DNA of 12,937 nt from Cyanobacteria bacterium OH_PDB_112. GTDB lineage: Bacteria > Cyanobacteriota > Vampirovibrionia > Gastranaerophilales > CAJFVJ01. The stretch spans positions 1 to 12,937 of the forward strand of contig JAEWLZ010000091.1 of the NCBI GenBank assembly GCA_023457295.1. The letters are read 5' to 3'. A model generated the notes under the pieces. That model had not been told where the DNA came from. It saw only the letters and a program-made list of their open reading frames with translations, and ran no database searches. The position numbers and the translations under genes were made by a program. Of this stretch, positions 6,249-12,937 are shown piece after piece; position 1 is the stretch's first letter, and each line of letters starts with the position of its first letter.

Positions 6249-7016
6249 ATGAGTGAGAAAGTAAAAAATAAAACAGCTTTACAGGCTAAAGCGACAGAAT
6301 TGCAAAAAGAAAATAGAGAATTATTTTTAGAGTTGTACAAAAAATCTCCAATTCCAAGTAATGAATTACTTGTGAATTTTCCTTTATATATGAGGAGTTC
6401 AGCTGTTGCAAAATTGTTATATATAAATGAATTGTATCAATTAATTGTTAATACTCCAGGCGTAATTATGGAATTCGGCGTTTGGTGGGGGGCTAATTTA
6501 GCTATATTTGAATCTTTAAGAGCTGTATATGAGCCTTATAATTATACGAGAAAAGTTATAGGTTTTGACACTTTTGAAGGCTATTCTTCTATAGCTAAAC
6601 AAGATGGCGATGGTCAACTTATTGTTGATGGTAATTATGGGGTAGGAAGTGAGTATATTAATTATTTATCTCAAGTATTAGATTGTCATCAAAATGAAAA
6701 TGTTATGTCCAATGTAAAAAAATACGAACTCGTAAAAGGCGATGCTACAAAAACAATAAGGCAGTATTTGGAAACACATACAGAAACAATAATTTCGTTG
6801 GCTTATTTTGATATGCAGTTATACAAGCCCACAAAAGAATGCCTGGAAGCTATTAAGCCCTATTTAACCAAAGGAAGTGTTATTGCTTTGGATGAAATAA
6901 ATTGTGAAGATTTCCCTGGTGAAACAGTCGCATTAAGAGAAGTTTTTGGACTCAACAATTGTAGACTAATAAGATCAAAAATATTACCGGACAGAGCTTA
7001 TTTTGTAGTTGAATAA
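6249..7016 (+). CDS. TylF/MycF-like SAM-dependent sugar O-methyltransferase
   Basis: This 255-residue class I methyltransferase has EFGVWWGAN at residues 75-83 (SAM-binding motif I), VIGFDTFEGYSS at 103-114 (a strong TylF-family marker), KGDATKTI at 163-170, LAYFDMQLYKPT at 184-195 and VIALDEIN at 211-218. TylF and MycF methylate hydroxyls of deoxysugars on macrolides using a divalent metal, and relatives in polysaccharide loci are thought to cap or decorate sugars. The metal-site segments are kept in altered form: the family's usual Asp-Val-Asp is Asp188-Met-Gln190 here, and the Asp-Asp pair is Asp215-Glu216. An N-terminal helical extension (1-50) is charged. The gene starts 3 bases after the propeller gene, with AAAGGG just before the ATG. 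The methylated sugar is unknown. The deoxyamino sugar or the fucose are natural candidates. Confidence 0.82.
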   Translation: MSEKVKNKTALQAKATELQKENRELFLELYKKSPIPSNELLVNFPLYMRSSAVAKLLYINELYQLIVNTPGVIMEFGVWWGANLAIFESLRAVYEPYNYTRKVIGFDTFEGYSSIAKQDGDGQLIVDGNYGVGSEYINYLSQVLDCHQNENVMSNVKKYELVKGDATKTIRQYLETHTETIISLAYFDMQLYKPTKECLEAIKPYLTKGSVIALDEINCEDFPGETVALREVFGLNNCRLIRSKILPDRAYFVVE

Positions 7017-7023
7017 AGAAGGA
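7016..7023 (+). promoter_or_regulatory. Ribosome binding site that fixes a TTG start
   Basis: AAGAAGGA begins on the last base of the methyltransferase stop codon and ends 10 bases before TTG 7034. No ATG or GTG lies in frame near here before codon 38, and the residues upstream of that codon match the expected N-terminus of the acyltransferase family, so TTG is the likely start. Confidence 0.6.
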
Positions 7024-7033
7024 TTTTTATATT

Positions 7034-7972
7034 TTGGATATAAAAAAATATTCGCAAGAAAATAAAAATATTTGGGATGAGTTTATTCAAAATTCCAAAA
7101 ATGGTTTATTCCTTTTTTTTAGGGATTTTATGGAATATCATTCGGATAGATTTGAAGATAATTCTTTAATGTTTTTTGATGAAAATGAAAGATTGATGGC
7201 TGTCTTGCCTGCCAATAGGGTCGGTAATAGCTTGTATTCTCATCAGGGTCTGACTTTTGGCGGTATAATTACTGATAAAAAAATGACCACTGTTTCCATT
7301 CTTCAGATTTTTGAAGAATTGAAACAGTACCTTAAGCAGGCAAATATCGAAAAGGTAATTTATAAACCTGTACCTTACATATATCATTTATTCCCCTCAG
7401 AGGAAGCCATTTATGCATTATACAGACAAGGGGCAAAAATTATAAAACAAGAGCCTTCTTCTTTGGTATATTTGGAAAGTAAAATTAAATTCAGCAAAGG
7501 TAAAAAATGCGGAATAAGTAAAGCTAAAAAATCTAATCTTGAGATAAAAGAATCTAACGATTATGCTTCATTCTTTAGAATTGAAGAGCAAATATTAAAG
7601 GATAAATATGACACAAAACCGACTCATTCTGTCGAAGAAATGTCAATGTTATCGGCAAAATTTCCTGATAATATAAAACTTTTCGGTGTTTTTAAAGGTG
7701 AAGAAATGATTGCGGGTTCTGTAATTTTCAAAAATAATAATACAATACATACACAATATATAGGTGCTAATTTTGAAGGCAAAGAACTTGGAGCTATTGA
7801 TTATCTTATGGATTATCTAATAAATGATTTATATAAAGACGAAAAATATTTCAGTTTTGGTATTTCCACTGAGGATAACGGATTAGTATTGAATGAAGGA
7901 CTTATTTCCCAAAAAGAAATGTTTGGTGCCAGAACTGTAATATTAAGTACCTATGAATGGAATTTGAATTGA
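7034..7972 (+). CDS. FemAB/GNAT-like acyltransferase with a TTG start
   Basis: This 312-residue protein of the GNAT/FemAB superfamily resembles the acyltransferases common in exopolysaccharide and sialic-acid-type loci. The first half holds NGLFLFFRDFMEYHSDRF at residues 23-40 and SLYSHQGLTFGG at 67-78. The second half has the typical core KLFGVFKGEEMIAGSVIF at 215-232, HTQYIGANFEGKELGAIDYL at 239-258 and YFSFGIST at 273-280, ending with a FGARTV element near 298-303. The family moves an acyl or aminoacyl group, usually from a CoA donor, to an amino group. It may acylate the 3-amino-3,6-dideoxyhexose with something other than acetate, or modify another residue. Codon use looks like that of its neighbours. 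The 17-base gap upstream and 12-base gap downstream are the longest within the operon. Confidence 0.78.
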   Translation: MDIKKYSQENKNIWDEFIQNSKNGLFLFFRDFMEYHSDRFEDNSLMFFDENERLMAVLPANRVGNSLYSHQGLTFGGIITDKKMTTVSILQIFEELKQYLKQANIEKVIYKPVPYIYHLFPSEEAIYALYRQGAKIIKQEPSSLVYLESKIKFSKGKKCGISKAKKSNLEIKESNDYASFFRIEEQILKDKYDTKPTHSVEEMSMLSAKFPDNIKLFGVFKGEEMIAGSVIFKNNNTIHTQYIGANFEGKELGAIDYLMDYLINDLYKDEKYFSFGISTEDNGLVLNEGLISQKEMFGARTVILSTYEWNLN

Positions 7973-7984
7973 GGAGTTAAAAAT

Positions 7985-8965
7985 ATGGGATTAAAAGCTA
8001 TAAAAAATATGTTAAAAGAAAAATTTTCAGTACCATTAGTAAGATTTTTTAGCAAATTTAGTCCTGAAAAAACAGCTATTATTTGGGTAGATGGAGGATT
8101 TTGTTCTGTTGTAACCAAATATGCAATAGGCAAATGCATTGAAAAAAAACTTGGAATGAAAGTCAAATATGACCTTACTTGGTTCAAAACTTGCGGAATG
8201 GATTGTGATAATAAATACAAAAGAAGTTTTGAATTATTAAATGTATTTCCTGATTTGGATTTTGAGATAGCAACTGATGAAGAAATTTCATTTTTTAGAA
8301 AATATTTTTATTTTAAAAATGAGTACCCTTTTATTTATTGTGATGAATTGTTTTCTGAAAAAAGAAATATGTATGTGGATGGTGGATTTGATCATTGGAG
8401 ATATTGGGAGTTTATAAGAGAAGAATTATTACAGAGTCTTGATTTTGAATCTTTAAAATTAAATGAAGCAAATCAAAAAGTTTTAGAACAAATCAAAGAC
8501 GAAGAAGAACCTGTTGCTGTTCATGTAAGACGTGGCGATTATGTTAATCTTGATTTCTTCCATAAATTACCACCTGAATATTTTGTTTTAGCAATTAATC
8601 ATATAAAAGAAAAATTAGCACCCAAAAAACCGCATTTTTTCTTTTTTTCAAATGGTATGGACTGGGTAAAAGAAAAGATTGTAACGCAATTGCCTGAGGA
8701 TATTTCTTATACTTTTGTTGAAGTAAATGATAATGATACAGGTTATTTTGATTTATATTTGATTTCTAAATGTAAACACCAAATAGCTTCCAATTCGGCA
8801 TTCGGATATTGGGGCGGTGTTTTTAACAAATATAAAGATAAAATAGTTATTATTCCCGAAAAATGTTTGGTAACTGATGATAAGCTTATAGAAAATATCG
8901 ACGAAGCGAGAAATGTTCCGGGTTGGCTTGTTATGTCAGATGATGGAAAGATAGTAAATGATTAA
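7985..8965 (+). CDS. Divergent GT11-like fucosyltransferase
   Basis: This 326-residue relative of the alpha-1,2-fucosyltransferases keeps the GDP-fucose signature VAVHVRRGDY at residues 177-186, a FFFFSNGMDWV strand at 218-228, and NSAFGYWGGVF at 270-280 as the counterpart of the usual NSSFSWWGAWL. The N-terminal family signature is not intact. Where GT11 enzymes carry GGLGNQMFQYA, this protein has GGFCSVVTKYA at 37-47, followed as expected by an alpha helix and LTWF. Fold and probable donor are therefore kept, while the glycine-rich loop has changed. It could be a fucosyltransferase with a different linkage or acceptor, or one with another donor. GAGGAG at 7971-7976, 8 bases before the ATG, is a good ribosome binding site. 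Its 3' end overlaps the aminotransferase gene by 8 bases. No membrane segment is seen. Confidence 0.82.
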   Translation: MGLKAIKNMLKEKFSVPLVRFFSKFSPEKTAIIWVDGGFCSVVTKYAIGKCIEKKLGMKVKYDLTWFKTCGMDCDNKYKRSFELLNVFPDLDFEIATDEEISFFRKYFYFKNEYPFIYCDELFSEKRNMYVDGGFDHWRYWEFIREELLQSLDFESLKLNEANQKVLEQIKDEEEPVAVHVRRGDYVNLDFFHKLPPEYFVLAINHIKEKLAPKKPHFFFFSNGMDWVKEKIVTQLPEDISYTFVEVNDNDTGYFDLYLISKCKHQIASNSAFGYWGGVFNKYKDKIVIIPEKCLVTDDKLIENIDEARNVPGWLVMSDDGKIVND

Positions 8966-10052
8966 ATTTTTAGATTTACACAAAATAAATGAACAATACC
9001 GTGAGGAAATTGATGAAGCTATTAAAAGGGTTCTTGATTCTGGTTGGTATCTTTTGGGTAAAGAAAATGAACTCTTTTGCAAAAATTTCGCTGATTATTG
9101 CGGAACAAAATACGCTATTGGTGTAGCAAATGGATTGGATGCTTTAGCTTTAATTATAAGAGCTTTTGATTTTCCTTCTGATGCGGAGATAATTGTGCCA
9201 GCTAATACTTATATTGCAAGTGTTTTGGCTGTTTCGCAAAACAACCTTACCCCTGTTTTGGTGGAGCCTGATATCAATACATATAATATTAACCCTGATT
9301 TGATAGAAGCTGCAATTACACCCAAAACAAAAGCTATTATGGTTGTCCATTTATACGGGCAAGCTTGTGATATGACGAAAATTTTAGAAATAGCAAAAAA
9401 ATATGACTTAAAAGTTATTGAAGATTGCGCCCAAGCCCATGGAGCATTCTATCCCAATACAAATAAAAGAGTCGGCTCATTAGGTGACGCTTCAGGATTT
9501 AGTTTTTACCCGGGTAAGAATTTAGGAGCTTTAGGTGATGGCGGTGCTGTTATAACCGATGACAAAGACTTAGCGGAAAAGATTTCCGCACTCCGAAATT
9601 ATGGTTCTCATATAAAATATGAAAATATTTATCAGGGTTATAATTCCAGACTTGATGAAATACAAGCAGGTATTTTAAATATTAAGTTAAAATATCTTGA
9701 TAAAGATAACCAAAAAAGAAGAGAAGTTGCTAAATATTATAGAAAAAATATCAAAAATCCCGCAATTATTTTACCTGGAACTTTGGATGAAAGTTCTCAT
9801 GTTTGGCATATTTTTCCTGTTAGATGTTCAAGAAGAGATGATTTGCAAAAATATTTAACAAATAATAATATACAAACTATGGTTCATTATCCTATTCCTC
9901 CGCATAAGCAGGCAGCATATATTGCTTGGAATAATTTATTTTTAGCTGTAACAGAACAAATTCATAATGAAATTTTGAGTATTCCAATAAGTCCTGTTAT
10001 GATAGAAGATGAAATAAGAAAAACAGTAGAGGTATTAAATGAGTTTAGATAA
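8958..10052 (+). CDS. fdtB: DegT/DnrJ/EryC1 family sugar 3-aminotransferase (FdtB/QdtB-like)
   Basis: This 364-residue PLP-dependent, fold-type I aminotransferase acts on a keto-sugar nucleotide. Seen: FLDLHKINEQYREEI at residues 4-18, SGWYLLGKE at 28-36, GVANGLDALAL at 55-65, PANTYIAS at 81-88, HLYGQACDM at 131-139, VIEDCAQAHGA at 153-163 (Asp156 for the pyridine nitrogen), and FYPGKNLGALGDGGA at 183-197, where Lys187 should form the Schiff base. NYGSHIKY and LDEIQAGIL follow. These are hallmarks of the VioA/FdtB/QdtB branch. With the FdtA-type ketoisomerase at 4227 it would use L-glutamate to turn the dTDP-3-keto sugar into a dTDP-3-amino-3,6-dideoxyhexose. Whether that is Fuc3N or Qui3N depends on the isomerase, so the symbol is provisional. 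It overlaps the preceding gene by 8 bases and the following GT2 gene by 14 bases. Confidence 0.9.
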   Translation: MIKFLDLHKINEQYREEIDEAIKRVLDSGWYLLGKENELFCKNFADYCGTKYAIGVANGLDALALIIRAFDFPSDAEIIVPANTYIASVLAVSQNNLTPVLVEPDINTYNINPDLIEAAITPKTKAIMVVHLYGQACDMTKILEIAKKYDLKVIEDCAQAHGAFYPNTNKRVGSLGDASGFSFYPGKNLGALGDGGAVITDDKDLAEKISALRNYGSHIKYENIYQGYNSRLDEIQAGILNIKLKYLDKDNQKRREVAKYYRKNIKNPAIILPGTLDESSHVWHIFPVRCSRRDDLQKYLTNNNIQTMVHYPIPPHKQAAYIAWNNLFLAVTEQIHNEILSIPISPVMIEDEIRKTVEVLNEFR

Positions 10053-11169
10053 TCCAAAAATATCAGTTTTGTGTCCCTCTTATAATCATGAAAAATATGT
10101 GAAATATTTTATTGAAGGTATATTAAATCAAACCGAACAAGATTTTGAGCTTATTATTGTTGATGATAATTCAACTGATAATAATGTTGAAGAAATTAAA
10201 AAATTTGATGACCCAAGAATTAAATTTATTCAACACGAATATAACAAGGGTGTTACTGCAGGCTTAAACAGTTGTTTTGAAAAAGCGAAAGGTAAATATA
10301 TAGTACTTGCCGCTTCAGATGATATTTCTGAACCTCATCATCTTAAATATGCTTCAGAATATTTGGATAATAACCCTGATATTAATGTTTTTTATTCATC
10401 ACTTAAATTGGTTGATGAAAATAACAAAAATGTTGAGGATAAAAATAATATTTTTATTAGAACTAATGAAAATAAGTATAATCTTTTACGTACATGTTTC
10501 TTTTTATGTAATCCTCTATTATCGCCAGGTACAATGATAAGGAAATCAGCTTTTGAAAAAAATATGCCTTTGGACTTGTCATTAATTCAATATCAAGACT
10601 ATCAAATACATATAAAATTATTACTGGAGAATGAAATTTTTATATCTTCCGAACCTTTGGTTAATTACAGGATGGCTTCTCAGCCGGAAAATATAAGTGC
10701 AAATTGTTTTGGAACGCAAATAAGAGAATCCTTGGAAGAAGATAAACTTATGGATACTTTTTTGGAAATAAAAGATGTACAGACTTTGAAAAATATTTTT
10801 AACGAAGATATTTTAGAAATGGGAGAACCTACAAAAGAAACTATCCCTTATTTTTTAGGAATGTTGGCTATTAATTCAAATAGAAGGACTCGTAAAAATT
10901 GGGGATATCAAACAATAATGAAATTTATTGAAAAAAAAGAAAATTTCGACTTATTGAATAAGCTTTATGGTTTTGATTTTAAAATATTTATTAATCTTGT
11001 TAAAGATTTTAATGTCGAAAATCAATCCAATTTCGAATTACAACAAAAAATAATTGAAACCAAGCATAGAAAATATACTCGCTATAAGAAACTTGCAACA
11101 ATTTTGGGTTTATTTTTAGGGGGAATAATACTTTTAAATATTATATTTGGAATATATTTTTTATTTTAA
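10039..11169 (+). CDS. GT2 glycosyltransferase with a C-terminal membrane helix
   Basis: This is the last gene of the operon, 376 residues. The GT-A domain shows ISVLCPSYNHEKYV at residues 8-21, GILNQTEQDFELIIVDDNS at 27-45 (Asp42, Asp43), AASDDISEPHH at 91-101 as the metal-binding region, LSPGTMIRKSAF at 161-172 and YQDYQIHIKL at 185-194. After a helical region, residues about 352-376 form one strongly hydrophobic helix (LATILGLFLGG and onward) directly after the basic KHRKYTRYKK stretch. That predicts a single inner-membrane anchor with the catalytic domain in the cytosol and the C-terminus at or beyond the outer face. The start overlaps the aminotransferase by 14 bases and is served by AGAGG at 10028-10032, 6 bases upstream. 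It likely transfers a sugar to a lipid-linked intermediate. Donor unknown. Its stop overlaps the stop of the opposite-strand gene. Confidence 0.9.
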   Translation: MSLDNPKISVLCPSYNHEKYVKYFIEGILNQTEQDFELIIVDDNSTDNNVEEIKKFDDPRIKFIQHEYNKGVTAGLNSCFEKAKGKYIVLAASDDISEPHHLKYASEYLDNNPDINVFYSSLKLVDENNKNVEDKNNIFIRTNENKYNLLRTCFFLCNPLLSPGTMIRKSAFEKNMPLDLSLIQYQDYQIHIKLLLENEIFISSEPLVNYRMASQPENISANCFGTQIRESLEEDKLMDTFLEIKDVQTLKNIFNEDILEMGEPTKETIPYFLGMLAINSNRRTRKNWGYQTIMKFIEKKENFDLLNKLYGFDFKIFINLVKDFNVENQSNFELQQKIIETKHRKYTRYKKLATILGLFLGGIILLNIIFGIYFLF

Positions 11170-11191
11170 GTGTTCCAAATATATTTAAAAG
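11131..11191. terminator. Imperfect inverted repeat over the convergent gene ends, possible bidirectional terminator
   Basis: TATATTTGGAA at 11142-11152 pairs exactly with TTCCAAATATA at 11173-11183. Allowing a 3-base bulge, the arms extend outward to CTTTTAAATAT (11131-11141) against its complement ending at 11191, giving about 19 paired positions. The 20-base loop (11153-11172) contains both stop codons of the two convergent genes. A-rich and T-rich stretches flank and fill the structure. The stem is AT-rich, so it is not a textbook intrinsic terminator, but its place at the meeting point of two transcripts suggests a role in ending transcription or shielding 3' ends. Confidence 0.45.
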
Positions 11192-12020
11192 CTTTAAATG
11201 TATAGCTTGGAGCTGTAAAAAGTCTGTATAACTGAGCAATAGTACACAATAATCTTAAAAAAATCTTAGGAATTTCCGGGAAACATAAAGAAAAATATAA
11301 ATATTCACTTTCTGTGATAATTTGTCTTCTGAATTTTTTATTTTGTTTTGTACTTGCGCCTTCCAAGTGGAATATCTTTGCTTCAGGTGTGTAAAGGATT
11401 TTATATCCTGCTTTTTTTATTCTGTGTTGTAATTCTGATTCTTCAAAATATAAGAAAAATTTTTCGTTGAAACTACCTATTTTATCCAACATGTCTTTTC
11501 TTAGCATTAAATCAGCGCCTATAACTTGCTCAACTTCCTGAAATTTATCTCTTTCCAAATCATTTTTAAAGTCTTTTAAAAAATATCGTAATCCTAAAAG
11601 CCTTAGAAGAGAGCGTTTGGGTGTATTTAAATAACCATAAGAATGTACATGATTCATTTCTTTGTCAAAAAGATTGCCTCCGCAGGCACCTATTTTTTCA
11701 TCAGATTCAATAATATCAAATAATATTTTTACAGCATTGTTAATTAAAATAGTGTCTGTATTTAATAAAAAAACATATTTTGCGTTAGATTGTTTTATAG
11801 CAATATTATTTGCTCTCCCAAATCCTATATTTTCTTTGTTTTCAATTAATTTTACATTTGGAAAAGTTTCTTTTATAGCCAATGCTGAACCATCTTGTGA
11901 AGCGTTATCAACAACGAAAATTTCAAAATCGATTCCTGAAGTTTTTTCATAAATAGAAGATATACACTCGAGTGTCAAATCTTTTGTATTGTAATTTACT
12001 AATATTATAGAAACGTCCAT
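11166..12020 (-). CDS. GT2 family glycosyltransferase, rhamnosyltransferase-like
   Basis: This 284-residue GT-A enzyme is of the WbbL/RfbN-like branch. Seen: VSIILVNYNT at residues 3-12, FEIFVVDNASQDGS at 32-45 (Asp38), ENIGFGRANNIAI at 63-75, FLLNTDT at 84-90 as the metal-binding motif, VIGADLMLRKDML at 167-179, and FLYFEESELQHRIKKAGYKI at 189-208, ending in the family's FHLEGAS at 217-223. Members usually transfer L-rhamnose or a related deoxysugar from dTDP- or UDP-sugars. Donor identity here is inference. I place the start at ATG 12020-12018. A longer reading from TTG 12056 adds 12 residues that do not resemble the family and would put the start codon inside the proposed -35 box. No ribosome binding site precedes ATG 12020. 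Orientation is opposite to the main operon, with a 4-base tail-to-tail overlap. Confidence 0.9.
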   Translation of the reverse strand: MDVSIILVNYNTKDLTLECISSIYEKTSGIDFEIFVVDNASQDGSALAIKETFPNVKLIENKENIGFGRANNIAIKQSNAKYVFLLNTDTILINNAVKILFDIIESDEKIGACGGNLFDKEMNHVHSYGYLNTPKRSLLRLLGLRYFLKDFKNDLERDKFQEVEQVIGADLMLRKDMLDKIGSFNEKFFLYFEESELQHRIKKAGYKILYTPEAKIFHLEGASTKQNKKFRRQIITESEYLYFSLCFPEIPKIFLRLLCTIAQLYRLFTAPSYTFKAFKYIWNT

Positions 12021-12027
12021 AAGTTTA

Positions 12028-12056
12028 AGTATATAATGGAGGCATTTTGGTTGCAA
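12028..12056 (-). promoter_or_regulatory. Sigma-70-type promoter abutting the start codon (leaderless candidate)
   Basis: On the minus strand TTGCAA (12056-12051) is followed by a 17-base spacer and TATACT (12033-12028). The ATG at 12020 begins only 7 bases after the -10 box, so the predicted transcription start lies on or next to the start codon. Together with the absence of a Shine-Dalgarno site this suggests a leaderless mRNA for the rhamnosyltransferase-like gene. Confidence 0.5.
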
Positions 12057-12107
12057 GCATACTTATTGAAATATTATTACCCTAAATAATATAATAAAAA
12101 TGTATAA

Positions 12108-12937
12108 TTACGAAAAATCTAAAAGTACTTTTAAAATACCTTTTTGACGTGAGTACTCAAATGCTTCAATAGCTTCTTTTGCATCAAAAGTTTTTTCTAT
12201 AAGCGGTTTTAGATTTACAAGGCTTTTTTCTAAAAATTTTGCTGCGGGTGCAAATTGTCCGCAACGTGAGCCTAAAACTGTAATTTCATCTATAACAACC
12301 GGTGCCAAATTAAGAGGCTTGTCAGCTGCGACTGTACTTTTTAGAACTAAAATTCCACGAGGTTTTGTTAGTGCTAAAGCTGTTTCAAAGCCTTCAACAG
12401 AGCCGGTGGCATCGATTACAACATCATAATTTTTTTCTACTTTTAAGTCTTTTGAAAGAATTGTCTTTACTTTTTGTGCCGCAACAATATCAAGTTTATT
12501 TTGGTGTCGTCCTATATGAATCAAATCACATGGAATAGTAGACAAGGCAAGACCGATATTAAGTCCAAGCTTGCCATCTCCCAAAACAGCGACTTTATCG
12601 GCAGGTTTTATATGTAGTTGTTCCAAAATTTCAAAAGCTGCCGCAAAAGGTTCAATCAAAGTAGCTTCTTCATCTGAAAGATTGTCGGGAACAATTATAA
12701 GATTTTTGAGAGGAAGTGTTACATAGTCAGCCATACAGCCTTCTTTTCTCCAAATCCCCAAAGTTCCGCGATTTGGACAGTGGCGTTCAAGACCTTTGCC
12801 GCACCATTCACAAGTTCCGCATCCTGCGTTTATCTCACCCACGACTCTTTTGCCCAAAAGAGATTTGTCTTCATCATTAACTTCTTCAACTATACCGACA
12901 AATTCATGTCCTAAAATACCTGAATACCCCATATATC
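12108..12937 (-). CDS. Zinc-dependent alcohol dehydrogenase (MDR family), 5' end cut by the window edge
   Basis: The visible 276 codons lack the first roughly 50-60 residues of a medium-chain dehydrogenase (usual length about 320-350), and the frame runs open through base 12937. Numbering from the ATG at 12932, which is probably internal: GHEFVG at 8-13 (catalytic zinc region), the structural-zinc set Cys38-x2-Cys41-x2-Cys44-x7-Cys52, IEPFAAAFEILEQ at 93-105, and the NAD-binding loop VLGDGKLGL at 116-124, then VIDATGS further on. The catalytic-zinc Cys expected upstream is out of the window. The substrate may be a sugar alcohol, threonine-like compound or simple alcohol; sequence does not decide. 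It runs in the same direction as the GT2 gene downstream but is separated from it by 87 bases holding that gene's promoter. It may be a flanking housekeeping gene rather than part of the glycan locus. Confidence 0.9.
   Translation of the reverse strand, partial: YMGYSGILGHEFVGIVEEVNDEDKSLLGKRVVGEINAGCGTCEWCGKGLERHCPNRGTLGIWRKEGCMADYVTLPLKNLIIVPDNLSDEEATLIEPFAAAFEILEQLHIKPADKVAVLGDGKLGLNIGLALSTIPCDLIHIGRHQNKLDIVAAQKVKTILSKDLKVEKNYDVVIDATGSVEGFETALALTKPRGILVLKSTVAADKPLNLAPVVIDEITVLGSRCGQFAPAAKFLEKSLVNLKPLIEKTFDAKEAIEAFEYSRQKGILKVLLDFS

Noticed and set aside
7112..7119. Homopolymer runs of eight T or A inside genes (here T8; others near 2542, 2653 and 8138) as possible phase-variation tracts.
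   Set aside because: All affected frames are open, runs of eight are common at this base composition, and none lies near a start where slippage would make a clean switch. Read-level data would be needed to revive the idea.
10307..10537. A 76-codon plus-strand frame inside the last GT2 gene.
   Set aside because: It is a shifted reading of a well-supported GT2 gene, low in complexity and with no recognisable domain.
12021..12056. Extension of the minus-strand GT2 gene to a TTG start at 12056.
   Set aside because: The added 12 residues precede the canonical GT2 beginning (VSIILVNYN), lack a ribosome binding site, and the TTG coincides with the proposed -35 box.
12071..12092. An 8-bp inverted repeat (ATATTATT / AATAATAT) after the alcohol dehydrogenase gene as a terminator.
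   Set aside because: The stem is made only of A and T and there is no uninterrupted U-tract on the minus strand after it, so support is too weak.

Overview
The window is AT-rich (roughly 30% G+C by eye), densely packed bacterial DNA carrying a surface-glycan (O-antigen or capsule type) biosynthesis locus. Low G+C, short spacers, recognisable Shine-Dalgarno sites before many genes and a histo-blood-group-type glycosyltransferase would fit a host-associated gut bacterium. A Gastranaerophilales (Melainabacteria)-like source is possible, but the sequence alone does not fix the taxon. I see no tRNA, rRNA, CRISPR array, transposase or attachment site.

Layout. At the left edge, on the minus strand, lies the 5' part of a GDP-L-fucose synthase gene (fcl). 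A 116-base divergent control region (551-666) separates it from a plus-strand operon of eleven genes, 667-11169, whose genes overlap or lie at most 17 bases apart. The order is: GT2 glycosyltransferase, NAD-dependent sugar epimerase, a GT6-GT11 fusion glycosyltransferase, FdtA-type sugar 3,4-ketoisomerase, PglD/NeuD-like acyltransferase, five-bladed beta-propeller protein, TylF-like methyltransferase, FemAB/GNAT-like acyltransferase, a second divergent GT11-like protein, DegT-family aminotransferase, and a GT2 glycosyltransferase with a C-terminal membrane helix. The operon meets, tail to tail and overlapping by 4 bases, a minus-strand rhamnosyltransferase-like GT2 gene. That gene has its own promoter and may be translated from a leaderless mRNA. 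The right edge holds a truncated zinc-dependent alcohol dehydrogenase gene.

How the genes fit together. Two donor pathways are visible. Fcl makes GDP-L-fucose, the donor for the two GT11-type proteins, while the epimerase may supply UDP-Gal or UDP-GalNAc. The FdtA-type ketoisomerase, the DegT aminotransferase and one of two acyltransferases form a route to a dTDP-3-acylamino-3,6-dideoxyhexose (Fuc3N or Qui3N type). The GT2 enzymes add other residues, and the methyltransferase and extra acyltransferase may decorate them. RmlA/RmlB, Gmd, flippase, polymerase and export genes are not in the window.

The standout is the gene at 2575-4230. Its N-terminal half resembles the ABO/alpha-1,3-Gal(NAc) transferases (GT6) and its C-terminal half resembles alpha-1,2-fucosyltransferases (GT11). 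One polypeptide could therefore build an H-type fucosyl-galactose and then cap it as an A- or B-type blood-group determinant.
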